Origin: Scalesia atractyloides
Lineage: Eukaryota; Streptophyta; Magnoliopsida; Asterales; Asteraceae
DNA length: 64,000 nt
Assembly (NCBI GenBank): GCA_947069175.1
Contig: CAMTDV010000030.1
Location: forward strand, 98,418,411 to 98,482,410
Direction of reading: 5' to 3'
A program made the position numbers and the translations under genes. Below, piece by piece: positions 23,157 to 35,600 of the stretch (the first letter of the stretch is position 1; each line of letters begins with the position of its first letter). The notes beneath the pieces are model-generated. The model had not been told where the DNA came from. It searched no databases and was given only the letters and a program-made list of their open reading frames with translations.

Positions 23157-24128
23157 TACATGGATTGTTCAGTAGCCACAAGCATAAGCCTTTCAACCTT
23201 GTGACATTACAAGTGTAAGAAAAATAGACTGAGAAAATGTTTAAAATGAGACGTGTAAAAACAACACCAAGTTTTAAAAAGAAATCTAAGCTCTTTTTCA
23301 CTATTTTATTATAAAGGTTTTCCAACTTTATATATATATATATAGAGAGAGAGGATAGGATCTGTCAAATAAAGGTTAACCTGCGAAACGTATATAAATA
23401 ACTATAGTAAACTAAATTAACCTGCGAAACATATAAATAACTATAATAATTAGTAAACTAAATTAATTATTAATTATTACACTGTAATTTTAAAATAACA
23501 TAATAATAATAATTGCTCTTCTAGTTTATTTGGTCATAAAAGAATATTACACTGTGTTTCATTTTCAGTTTTTTAAGCCGTAGCATTCTCTCGAAAATGA
23601 AAAATAAACAGAAAAGAATGCAGATTTTGCAGACCAAACAATCAGCTAGAATACAATTTTGAAAACTTTTAATACCAAACCCACTTAACTTGCATCAATT
23701 ATATCTACTGTCAAATATAGTATATTATTTTTCCTCTATTAGTGACCTCACTGACCAACATGAATTTTCATGCTAGCTCTTTTTTCTTAAAGTTGGGATT
23801 ATATAATACTTTGTCACCAACATGGTACGTATAAAATAATTAAATGAGTTTGTCGATGTGTGCATATGATTACCACATATTAGCACAATCATTATATATC
23901 ACCTTCTTTATTAAAAAATAACGAAGGAATTTTCAGATGCAACATGAAACGTCTATGACCGGATAGTTAAACTAGGCGAACTCCGGTTGAACTGGTCGGA
24001 CTGGCCGGTCCGATCTGGTCTTCAAAACCTGGCTACATCTGTTAGATTTGCTATTTGACAAATAGCTCATAACCAAAAAAATCCATTTCACTATGCTGCG
24101 ATAACACAACATACAAGTGCTAGCTATT

Positions 24129-24204
24129 TATCAATACATACCATTATAATATAGTCTGTTAAACATTATCAATACATACAGTTATAATATAGTCTGTTAA
24201 ACAT
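24129..24204. repeat. 38-bp tandem duplication
   Basis: Two adjacent units, 24129-24166 and 24167-24204, are nearly identical (TATCAATACATA through GTCTGTTAAACAT). Confidence 0.85.
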
Positions 24205-24329
24205 AGCAAATGTCTCAATATGAAACTTATTTGAACATTAACATATTTAGTTTATAATGTTGAGATCATCTATTATGTATTATTTGTTAGTATTTAATTC
24301 TATGATATTACACGCCATCATATTTTTTT

Positions 24330-25512
24330 GAGTTAAATGCTTGAGTGGTCCTTGTGGTTTGGAAATATTGTAGATTTGGTCATAGTGGTTCACTAATTAC
24401 ACAGATTTTTGCACTCGGGTGGTCCTTATGACTAACCTATGTTAGATTTCTTAGTTAAGTTGATGTTAAATGACCCAGTTACCCTTAACAATTAAAAAAG
24501 AAAAGTAAAGAACTTAAAAGACCAAACCTGCAACTCTCTCTCTCCTTAACTCTCTCAGTTCTCTCTCTTCTCAGCTCTCTCACTCTCTCTCCTTAACTCT
24601 CTCACTTCTCTTTCTCTCTCTCTCAAAGCACCAAAACTATATCGCCGGAAAAACGTGGAGGTCGGCGGGCTGAAGATGATGTCGGGGCTGGGCTGAAGAT
24701 GATGGCGGGGTGTTGGTGGGTTTATGGTGGAGGCAAAGGTGTTGGGTTGAGGGTGACGGTGGTGTTGGTGGTGGTGGGTTTACGGTGGAGGCAAATGTGG
24801 TGGAGTGAAGGTGATGGTGTAGGCGAAGGTTGCGATGAAGGAGGAAGACGGCGATGGTCAGCGTTGCAGGTGACTCGGTGGTGAATGGTGATGGTGGGGT
24901 GTGACGTGAGCAGCGGCGAAGGTGGATATTTTGATGGTGGCGTAGGTGGAGATGGATGGTGGCGGTGGTGGAGATGGACGGCGGTTGTTACAGGGAAGAT
25001 GAGTGTGGCATCTTTTTTTTAAAATTTTTTAAATTATTCAAGGGTTGGTGTTGGCAGCGGAGTTTGGGGTGGTGTTGTGGAGGAGGCGTGGTGGTGGGTT
25101 AAAGGTGGTGGTCGGTTGAATGTGATTGTGACGGTGGAGGTAGTGGTGGTCGGTTGACGGTGGAGGTGGTGGTGATGGGTTGAATGTGGCAGTGGCTGTG
25201 GTGGTGGTGGCTGTGGTGGTGGTTGGTTGATGGTGGAAGTGGTGGTGGGTTTTAGAGAGAGATATATATATTTGAGAGGATGAAGATGAAGGTAGGTGGG
25301 TCATTTCTTTTGTTTTTTTATATGTTTTTAACTGTTTAGGGACAATCTAGTAATTTCACACATATTTAACTGAAAAATCTAACATGGGTTAGTGATAAGG
25401 ACCACCCGAGTGCAAAAATCATAACTACTGGGACCAAGTGTGTAATTAGTGAACCTCTAGGAGCAAATCTGCAATATTTGCAAACCACAGGGACCAACCA
25501 AACATTTAACTC
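24330..25512. mobile_element. Mutator-like element with G-rich internal cargo
   Basis: The ends are GAGTTAAATG and CATTTAACTC. Inverted arms of roughly 170-195 bp (24330-24500 and about 25317-25512) share TGTGGTTTG, TTCACTAATTACACA and TTTTTGCACTCGGGTGGTCC blocks. The exact 9-bp sequence TATTTTTTT lies on both sides (24321-24329 and 25513-25521). The interior is unlike the surrounding AT-rich DNA. It has a CT-repeat block (24532-24622) and then about 650 bp rich in GGTGG/GATGG on the plus strand, including an ATCGCCGGAAAAACG piece that looks gene-like. No transposase is present, so it is non-autonomous. Confidence 0.85.
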
Positions 25513-26532
25513 TATTTTTTTAGATGAGTGTTACACATTATCTTTGCCACATCCAGGTTTCATTTTTTTTTTCAGATGACTGTTACACATTATCTTACAC
25601 ATCTAGGTATCTAATTAACGACTAAGGAGTAACTAGCTAATGCAACACCTGTAAATTTTATTCTACTCTACTTTATACCAAATATTACATATTCTCCTCT
25701 TCTCAGGTTAACCTAAGAACGCCCCTCTAAGAAGCATGTGTCTCTATCAAGTTTATATCAATCTACCTTGTTTCGGTTGGATTAATAATAGAGCTCACAT
25801 TTGAGATTTTTCTTGGTTAGATTTCTCCATTTCTTTTCTTAATTGTAATTTCTAATGAAGCACGTTGCTAGTCCTTTTCTAATAGTTCTAAAAAATGTGT
25901 AACAAACAAATTTATTAACAAGTAATCCGATCTCTTTAGTCCCAAATCTATCAGATATCAAACTCTCACACCCACAGAATTTTAGTGTTCTAGTTTGGAG
26001 TTATCAAATGGACCCAATTTCAACCATGTTGGTGTGTCTTCTCTTTCCTCATCTTGTCTAGTTATCCTTTTCAACCCGTGTTGAGAAAATATCTTAAGAT
26101 TTTCTTAATATACTCAATAAGGTTTAACTTGTTACAGGTCTTTTGTTCATTGTCCTTTCAAGGGTACAATTAATTACAAAAACGCACTCGTCTCATTTAG
26201 TAATTGATGTGTATCAAGCAAAGTCTAAACTCACTTTACACGCTTCTTATCAATTTTTACGTATTATTTAATATCAATTGTGTATAGATAGGGGAATGTT
26301 AACGTACAATAGTGCTTAACGTATTGCACATGTTATAAAACTAAAACCTTAATCACGCATGAAAAAAAAAAACTATAATCACGCGTGGTGACTATAATCA
26401 CGTATTTGGTCACCAAAAAATAACAAAAAACATGCATGGAGTAAACCCTAATGACGCATGTTATATTCATAATTATGCACGTTATGAATTACTCGTGTAT
26501 GTGTCGCACGTTAAAAACTTTTGTATTTTAAA

Positions 26533-26579
<47 letters not shown>
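26533..26579. repeat. (CT)n(AT)n compound microsatellite
   Basis: About eleven CT units (26533-26554) run directly into about twelve AT units (26555-26579). Confidence 0.95.
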
Positions 26580-27409
26580 ATAGAGTGAATCTCGATCAAA
26601 CAAAAGTGTTTTTATAAGAAGAGTGTAAGAAGTTACTAGACGGTAATTGAACCCGAACCTGATGGGTAAACTCGAAACCTGAAACATTTGGAACGGGTTT
26701 GGGATTAGTCTTTATTTTTTCACTGGTTTGGAACTTGATGATATACGCGTTTATTGTAAGCCCGATATAGATTTTTTTTTGAAATATGTATGTATGCGTG
26801 TGTGTGTATAGAGAGATAGATAGTAAACTGCTAAAATCATTCTTGCGATTTGGATACAACTGCCAGATCCATTCAAAAGTTTTTTTTCTCAAATGGACAA
26901 CCGATGTTTCAAAAATTTTGTCAGATCCATCCACTTTTGTAACCATGTTAAAATTAAAGTTAAAAATTGTCAAGATCTGACACAACATATAATTGTTTGT
27001 ACAAACCCTCACCACTTATCTCTCTGATTTCTTTACACATATCTGACTAAATTTGACAAAGAAACCAATATCAAACGTCAAATACATGAATAAAATAGAA
27101 ACGCCCCACCAAAAACACATCCTCATTTAGACGAAACCTTTCCTACTAAATCGGAATCCACACACAATGTAGTATCCTGTACCCATAGATACTTGAATGA
27201 AACTTACAAATCAGGAGGGAAGGTGACCGTTTAAAAACAAGCACAATCTCAAGCTAACTCGTAATTAGTACCCAAAAACGTCACACTGAAACCTAAACAT
27301 CAAATTTGAATTCAAAGATAAAGTTACCAACAGCCAAATCTTTGTTTGATAATACTCATCTTTTTGAAAACAAAACTATAAAACCATTTTATATATACTA
27401 TTTATTTTA

Positions 27410-27445
27410 GACTAATTTAGGTAACCGTGTATTATACGGGTTAAA
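27410..27445 (-). mobile_element. Helitron-like 3' terminus (degenerate)
   Basis: The minus strand reads AACCCGTATAATACACGGTT (a hairpin) and then a short spacer ending TTAG. This is the layout of a Helitron end, but partly degraded. Confidence 0.3.
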
Positions 27446-29136
27446 ATTTGAATGATATAATTGATAAATCTATTAATAAATAACGTATTACATTAAATAC
27501 GGACAGAGCTAAATTTCAATTTTCATTCCCAAACTTAAAAAATAAATTGTAAAAATTCCTTTGAATACAACATGGGATGTTTTATTTATAATTTACCATA
27601 TGCATGTAACATTAGTAACCGACTCCATCTTTACTCTAGATAGTAACTATCTATGGGTGAAAACTAATTGTTTTAAGTACAAACCAACTTTTAATATTGT
27701 ATTATATTTTAAAATATATAAAATTATATTAATTAAGAATGTAATGTGTTTCATACCATTTAAAATATTAGATAATGAAGTTCTTGAAACATCATCTACA
27801 AACATAATTAAGAAATTATTGGTTGTAGAAAAATAATTCTACATTAAATTAAAATATAATAAAAAATTAAAATTAAAATTAAAATAATGAAAATCTTACA
27901 ATATGAATCATCAATGATAGATAGCAACTTTTGATGAAGATATAGATTGACCTTTTGCTCTTTAAGTCATATCCTTGTATATTGAGAGTGTATAAAAAGT
28001 ACTACAAAATCATAATGATGAAATAAAAACACTAGTTGTAGTTGTAGAATGATTGAATTATGAAAAGAATATACAAATTAAAAATAATCTATTATATTTA
28101 TGGAGTAGAGTTACAAATTGAAGCATTACAAATAAAAAATTAATCTAGTCGTTGAAGAAATTTTTTGCACATCTCAGTGCTACAAATTGATTCATTTTTG
28201 CATATATTAAGAATGGAGAAAGCATATGGAACAAATAACAAAACAGAAATTAGGGTTCAGAGGCTGTAAATAAAATTAAAATTATGTCTTTGAATCCGAA
28301 ATTATGTGTTTCACGTAATCATATTAACCTGTAACAATTATGAATCCATTGAGAATGTTGAATGAAATAGAAATTTGGTTATGGTTATTGCTTTAAATGG
28401 GTGAATAAATGGGGTAGAAATAATAAAAATAAAACGTTTATAAAAAACATAAATACTCATCAAGTAACAGAATTTGAATGGGATTAACGAAAGGGACAAG
28501 AATGATATTGAAAGCATAAGAACGGACAAGCTAGAAAAAAAAGGATTTTGAATGAAATTAATCAAACCTTAGGGACGGAAATGAAAGTGACCAAATCATA
28601 GAGACGGTCAGGTTTTAATTAATTTTATTGTTTGCGTGTTGATCACTTTAACGAGTTTACTTTTATAACATTTTAGAAAATATGTATATGTCCAAATTTA
28701 AAATAGTTGAGTATTTTTTATTTTGGTTAAAATTTAGAACTTAAAAGAGAAATGGATATCGGGATGCGGAGTTTAAACTTAAGTGTCACGTTTGGATTCA
28801 TATATCTATTATTTTCACTTTACTTTTAATACACATAGATATTGTAATAGATAGAACTAAAACACAAACAGAGCGCTCGTGCCTGGTGGCCCGAGCTCCA
28901 GGCTACCACCTGTATGACGCTCTATTTTTGTTTTGTTATTTGTTAGCATATTTTTTCAACTAAAATCTTGTTCTTGTATTGTTTAACTAAAAAATGTTTT
29001 GAAATACTAAATTAAAATTTTAGTTAACTATAGTATTCATGGAATGTTAAACTAAACAAGCGTCATTTTTCCATGCCTTCAAATATATCTTCGTGACATG
29101 TTTTCTTCATCAACATTTAGATTTTTATAAACAACC

Positions 29137-29169
29137 CATCGCAACGTGCGTACAATAGCTCGCTAGTTA
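29137..29169 (+). mobile_element. Helitron-like 3' terminus
   Basis: The plus strand has CGCAACGTGCG, a short spacer, and GCTCGCTAG followed by TT, resembling a Helitron 3' end. An element would extend to the left. Confidence 0.35.
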
Positions 29170-29187
29170 ATCAACAGTCACTGAATA

Positions 29188-29340
29188 TCAAATCTCAATA
29201 AGGACTCCCCATGAATAAGTTGGTGGTCTTTTGTATTCAATTGTTAGACCTTCTTCACTACAAGCTCTTACCAGATCCCTGGGATAAGGTGGACTAGTGC
29301 TTGCTGCATTGAAGGTAGTCAGTCTATTAGGTGCAGCCAT
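29188..29340 (-). other. Unassigned 50-codon reading frame, possibly a gene fragment
   Basis: From ATG at 29340-29338 the minus strand encodes about 50 residues (begins MAAPNRLTTFNAASTSPPYP, contains LVRACSEEGLTIEYKRPP), then TGA. The codon use and mixed composition look more like coding DNA than the AT-rich surroundings. I do not recognise the family. It sits next to a Helitron-like end, so a captured exon is possible. No promoter or splice partners were identified. Confidence 0.3.
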
Positions 29341-32300
29341 TACAAAAGGGATTCAACGGGGGTAAATGGGGCCACATGGTTTGATGTTTTATAAGAAAGT
29401 GTACTTTTTAATAACATTTTTTTACACCTAAATACCACCTAATCTTACACTTGCACATATTTTAATCTATTCCACCGAGGCAAACATCATACCAATATTC
29501 GTTGTTATCATTTGGAATTCATAGATGCATATACCATATGACATTAAATTGATTTTGAATGGGTGTATCATTTATCTTTCAAACTCAAGGGGCTACTATA
29601 ATGGCTCATTGAATATTTGAACAAGGAAACTTTCAAAATAGGGGGACCATGACATCTATCACAGAGATGTACATTAATTGTCGACGTGAGGATTGGTTTT
29701 AATTTGGTTCATTTGGCTGACTCTTTCGGCTTTGGTTATGGGTCACACATGTTGATGGAGCCATGATCGAGATAGGGTTGGCCTAAGACGTGTATATTAG
29801 TCATGGTTTGGGACTACCCTAATCTGGTTTTCTCTAGTAGACTAGACTTTATGAGTTTAATATGTTCAAGTTAGAGAGTGACAGATTAAACATTTTCAAC
29901 CATGGAATACTTTCTATAACATATTCTTCTTCAAGATATGCACCACAATAACACACTACATTGTACGCCATCACACGCAGATAACATCTGAAGAATCGAC
30001 GAACGAATGCGAATGCGGGCTCTTAGATAAAGTACATTGTTATATCATGTTTGTAAATGTTATGGGTAAACTTATTTTATGATTATGATTACAATTGTAA
30101 GTGTAACCCATGATTATGTTTTATAAATCTTTCCGTGCATAAAGTTATATGATGAGTAACATATTTATTTATCTTTTAAAATATATACCGTCTGCATACA
30201 ACAAATAACAAAATTTAACATAACAATTAAATGATTTTCAAAGTATTATAAAATAAAAATGTCTTTCTTTTATCTTTTGAAAAACATCAAAATAGATTAA
30301 AATGTTAGGTTTATATGAACAATATTAATTAAAAAGGTTTAATATATTAACTTGTCTATAAACATTTAAGAACTATTATTAAATCTTGGATTATAATTTT
30401 TATTTTTGAATCTTACATAATTATATTCCAAAACCCGAAAAACTGAACCGAACCTTTGCTGCTAAAATCAATCCCGAACTGTTGTTAAAACCGAAACGTA
30501 CACACCCCTAATAACTAGTCTCCATTTGAACTACACAATATCCTAACAAATTAATAACATAATTCATAAGAAACTACAATTTAGCAAACTGAGAATTAGG
30601 CAAACTACAAAAGAATTATTGAAATTGAAACATGAACAGAGACATCAAATGGCAACAGAAAAAATAATAAATACTAATTTAGGCAAAACTACAAAAGAAT
30701 ATTGCTTGGCATGTTATTTGAACTTTGAGATTGAACAAGTTCTTTGATTTTGAACTTTGAAACAGCAAGTTGCAAGTTCCAAACGAAAATTCTTTGAACT
30801 TTGATACCAACTGCCACACTTTTCGACATCAAGTTCTTTGATTCTTTGAACTTTGCACCAAATCGCAAGTAACACACAATAGAGAAAGAGATCAGATTTA
30901 GGGCAGTTGTAAAAGCGAAACCAAATCGCAATCCAATACTTACCTACAAGAAATAGCCGTTTCGTTCAAGATCCATGAATAATCCATTAGCCGTTGTTGG
31001 GCTTAAGTTGCATCTCTTGATTGGCCTTGAATCAAGCTCATTTCTAGTCTACTGATTGGACGTGATTTAAGAACCGGCTGATATTCTAAACATATAACAA
31101 ATAAAACAACTAAAAGAAGATTTCTCCTATAAAATTACTATATTTTCTAAATAAAGTTAAAGAATGATGATGGATAGGCAAATACTTGGTATTTCAAAAT
31201 TTGAACGAGAAATTGACGGTAACGGTAAACAACGAACGGAATCGAGATACAGAAAAATCACCACTCGATCTACTCGTTGGGCACTTTCGAAAGAACTATG
31301 ATACACAAGACACCACATAGTTCAACTGGAATTCCACATAACACCTTTTTTTTTATTTTTTTTATTTGGTCAGAACTTTTTTCTCGGATCATTAAAATAC
31401 CAAAGTAACAAATTACAAACAACTTACAGTGATAAAGTAAATCTATGCAAAGAGATAAACTAATTTCAATAAAACTCTAAAAAAGTTGTCTTACATTCAA
31501 TCCAAAATATGATTACATAGGAAAAAGAAAAGAACATGGCCCACCATTCTTGCTACAACTTGGGGAAAATAATAACCAACTTGAAAACCAAATAAATATT
31601 ATCAGATCCATATTTCTTCATCAAATCCTTAATTCCCATATAGTGAAATTAGACAATGTTGTTCACTAATTACTTTTCAGCCAAAAGAAATACAATGTAC
31701 ATTACTTCGTTAATTAGAGAAGAAACAGCCTCTCTATTCCTACAGAGCAGAGGTAAGGTTGTCTACATTTTACTCTCTTCAGACCCTACTTTAACTTTGT
31801 TATTGATGAGATTTACTGAGTATGATGATGATTTGTTTTGGCTGAAAATTAATTGGTGACGTTCAATTCAATTTTTCTTTTTGTATATGTTTTACAATTC
31901 TTTTGATAGGCCTAACCAGTTTTTTTTTCTAATACGAAATAGTTTTGTCGGTTTTCAAGTAAGTACCATCAATTTTGGTTCAACCAGTTGATACCGCATG
32001 TTTTACAACTGTTACAATGATCCATTGTGGAAGCATGCAACCATAGGTCTACAACTACCTTAGTACCTTTTAACAATAAACGATGGATTCCGGTTCAACC
32101 AGTTTAACTATCTTTTAGAACTATACATGTAGTGGACGTTAACTCATTGCCACATGACCCTCACCGGGCGCCATACACCGTGTCGCATCACCCTTTAATA
32201 GGCGCCAAAGCTAGGGGCATTGCCACCTTAACGAGCGCCAAAAAGGGATTATCATGTAAAGTGATGGTGTTTTTGAGGAAAGAAGCTTCACATACCGTTA

Positions 32301-32669
32301 CACTTTTAATTGGTTTGGTTAGTGAAACCTCCGCTACTATATGATAATGACGTGACACTCGTTTTTTCACGAACGTTGAATTTATAAATAATTTGACGTT
32401 TAGTTTTTAAATAACTGATGTATATTTGGAGTCCCTTCAACCTCCATTCTTGTTTTTTTTTTCTTAAGTTTCCTCAACATTTGGTATTCATAATTCATAT
32501 GTGTATATTTGTCAATTATCATCTCAAATCGATCACATATCATTTCTTCTTCACAAAATTATCGTCCATAAAATAAAAAATTCTATAAATTCCCCACATA
32601 ACTGTATGTTGGGTTAATTATTTTATTTCTGGTCAAATTTGTGAATTTATTTTCTGGGTATATTGAATT

Positions 32670-35600
32670 ATGTCACCTGCGGCTCAGATCGAGCCGAATA
32701 AGAAGAAGACATTGCCGGAATCATCATCTTCATGCGGAGAATTGTCACAGGAAAGAAGTTATCGACGTTTTGGTGATCTAAGAGGGGTGCAATGGCGTAT
32801 AGATTTGGGAATTTTACCTTCATCGTCTTCTTCTTCGATTGATGATTTTCGTCATGTAACCGCTAATTGCCGCAGAAGGTATTGGTTTTCTAGAATTTAT
32901 GTGTTAAATTTGGTGAATTTGCATGAATAGGTATGGTACATACTTTTATTTGTTGGTGACCAATCAGCTTTTTTTTTTCTTATTGTTCATTTTATTATTA
33001 TATACAAAGTTTTACAAAGTTTGCTACTAGGGTTATACGGTTTATAAGGTTTAAGTTATTGTTGTTTGATCTGCATTCTTCAAGTTTATGGAATCAGTCA
33101 TGGTTGGTGTTTCTTTAATTATGGGTATGTTCATTAAAGAACCTATAATTAGAGGGTTATACGGTTTACAAAATGGTCTTATAAGCTAGGGGTGTAAACC
33201 AGATGAGTTGAGCCTGGGCTCGCCTAAGGTCGAGCCCAACTCGTTTAGAGCTTTATTTCTAAAGCTCGGTTCGTGAGTAGTTTTTATGTCTTAAGCTCAT
33301 GTCAGATTTAGCTCGTGAGTAGTTTTTTAAAGCTCGAGCTCGGCTTGTTTATAATTTACCAATATATAGTTCATATACATTATTGATTTATTTTACATTG
33401 ATGTAGTTGTCGTGGGCTAATCAAAAACCTATTTAACCTAGATAACTAGGGTAAGCAGGGTATCGTATCCACGGGGAATTTGTGGTTAGTGTTTATCTAG
33501 CTTATCTAATTAATTATCTAAGAAAATAGATATTATATTAAGTTGTAACCCCACCCAGAATCCGATTGCTCACTTCAACATAAAAGCCTGTTTGCCGATT
33601 CATAGCACCACATAGACATGGCCTCGGAATTAATGACTTTGATTAATTATTAGGGATAGTTTTTAAGATTCACCGTGCAACCTAATAATCTGTTTGTTTA
33701 TATCAACTACCCACCAATTTACCAACCCGCTAACGATGCAAGTATATCGCCAATACGCTTGATAAACGACAAATAATTCAAATATAAAAAACGTTTACCA
33801 AGAAATCAACAAAAGTGGTCAAGATATACCAGTTAAAAAGAATATGAAAACATAGTATTTATATAAAAATAGAACAATCGTTCATCCGGGGGAAGTCACA
33901 AAAGATAACCTCCTCCAAGTTTCAGATTCTAGGTTTCACAAAACTCAGTTTACTCAGTTGATTGGCCACCACATAGACATGGTGTTGAAAAGTAGGTTAC
34001 TTTAAGTGGTAATAAAAAATAGGTCTATGTAATCAGATCTTTTACAATTCAATTACCCTATTTACTAGTGTGAGTCAACCTACTCTATGTCACCCAACGA
34101 GCTACAAGATTTTGTCATCAACCGAGCAAGTTGTAAAGCAAAAACTCAAAACACATGAAAATAGTTTAAAGAAACCAACACCTCAAATTGTTTATAAAAC
34201 GTTGTCAATGTTAAAAACAAGTCCAACCATAAATAAAATTGAGAAAAGTATCAAACCCTATGAACCGTTCACTTGAAGAAAATCACCTAATCACTCATGC
34301 CTTGAACCGTACACAGCCGCCAAGAGGCGGCTGCCTTCTGTCGTGCGTCCCTCTCTTCTCTCCTAATTCTCGGCCGTCCACTCCCCTTTTCTCTTGAGCA
34401 CCGACCTATATATTTCTTATTTTGAGCAACCCAAGTCAAACAAAACCTAACAATTTACTCATTCTCTAATCGGTCCAATGGAAAGCCCACCACATATGCA
34501 GCTCTTTAATTTATTTTAGCCCATGATTCCATCATGCATCCTGTTAGAGATGGGCATAATCGGGTTTTATTATTCCTGGAACCGGTTCTAACCCGGAACC
34601 GGTTCTGCTTGGATGTCATTGGAACCGGGTATGGTGTGGAACCGGGTCCAGTTCCTACCCGGGTTCACACCCAAGAATATGGAACCGTGTAGAACCGGGT
34701 ACGGGTATTATGGAACCGGGTATGGTGTGGAACCGGTTCCTGACAGTAAAACCCGACTTTTTACTGTTCAGAACCGGTTCCTGACAGTAAAAAACCTGAC
34801 TTTTACTGTTCAGAACCGGTTCCTGACAGTCGAAAAATCTGACTTTTACTGTTCAGAACCGGTTCCTGATAAAAAATGTTACCGTTAGAACCGGTTCCTG
34901 ATAAAAATGTTACCGTAGAACCGGTTCCTTATAAAAAATGTTACCGTTGGGAACCGGTTTTTTTATATAAACCCCTCCCTACTTACCATTTCAAAACTTA
35001 ACACTCACCAACATCGACTTACAAACTCACCATCATCAACTTACAAACTCAATCATCTTCTCAAAAATCTTGCAAAATACCTATGGCATGCAACGAAGAA
35101 GTTGTTACTGTCTTAGAGACGAAAAGAAAGCCAGCTATATGGAAGAATTTTGATCTCATTTTAATGTCCGACAGCCACGAGATGGCTAGATGCAAAGCTT
35201 GAGGAAAATTTATGAAGGCCGCAGCCAACTCAACCCTTAAGAAACACACTGAGCGGCATTGCCCAGTGACGAAGGCAAAGAAAAATGAGACGAGAGAAGG
35301 TTCCGGCACCGGTTCTTCAAATGTTTGATGTAACCCGTTTGGTTTGGTGTTTTAATAAAGTTTGTGTAATGTTTCTTTCTATTGTGTTTGTTATTTTTGT
35401 GTTTCTTTCTATCGTTAGTCTCCACTTTTTCGGCTATAACCGGTTCCAAAGGTAACATTTTAACAGTATAACCGGTTCCTTCTAGAACTGCATTTCCGGG
35501 TACTGATGGAACCGGGTACTAGTGAAACCGGGTACGGGTAGGAACCGGTTACTACCCGATTCAAATGGTAAAATTGTGGAACCGGGTTGGAACCAACGGG

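Larger units (their letters stand above)
21301..24329. other. AT-rich intergenic region
   Basis: No gene is supported. It contains hAT-like AACCGAA/CCGAACC-rich stretches (about 21480-21500 and 21820-21840), a purine stretch at 22600-22620, and two exact-period tandem duplications listed separately. Confidence 0.5.
25522..32669. other. Gene-poor region upstream of the TBC gene
   Basis: Mostly AT-rich sequence without recognisable genes. It holds a compound microsatellite at 26533-26579, Helitron-like ends near 27410 and 29137, one short unassigned reading frame at 29188-29340, and a GC-richer repeat at about 32125-32345 with several GGCGCCA motifs. Around 30430-30510 there is hAT-like sequence ending ACACACCCCTA. 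Confidence 0.5.

Noticed and set aside
24699..25304. Gly/Val-rich and His/Thr/Pro-rich open frames on both strands
   Set aside because: They are products of the GGTGG-type low-complexity interior of a transposon, not genes.
32132..32370. Overlapping 60-70 codon frames on both strands with SHHP motif
   Set aside because: The chance SHHP is not an OSBP domain, and the DNA is a GGCGCCA-rich repeat.
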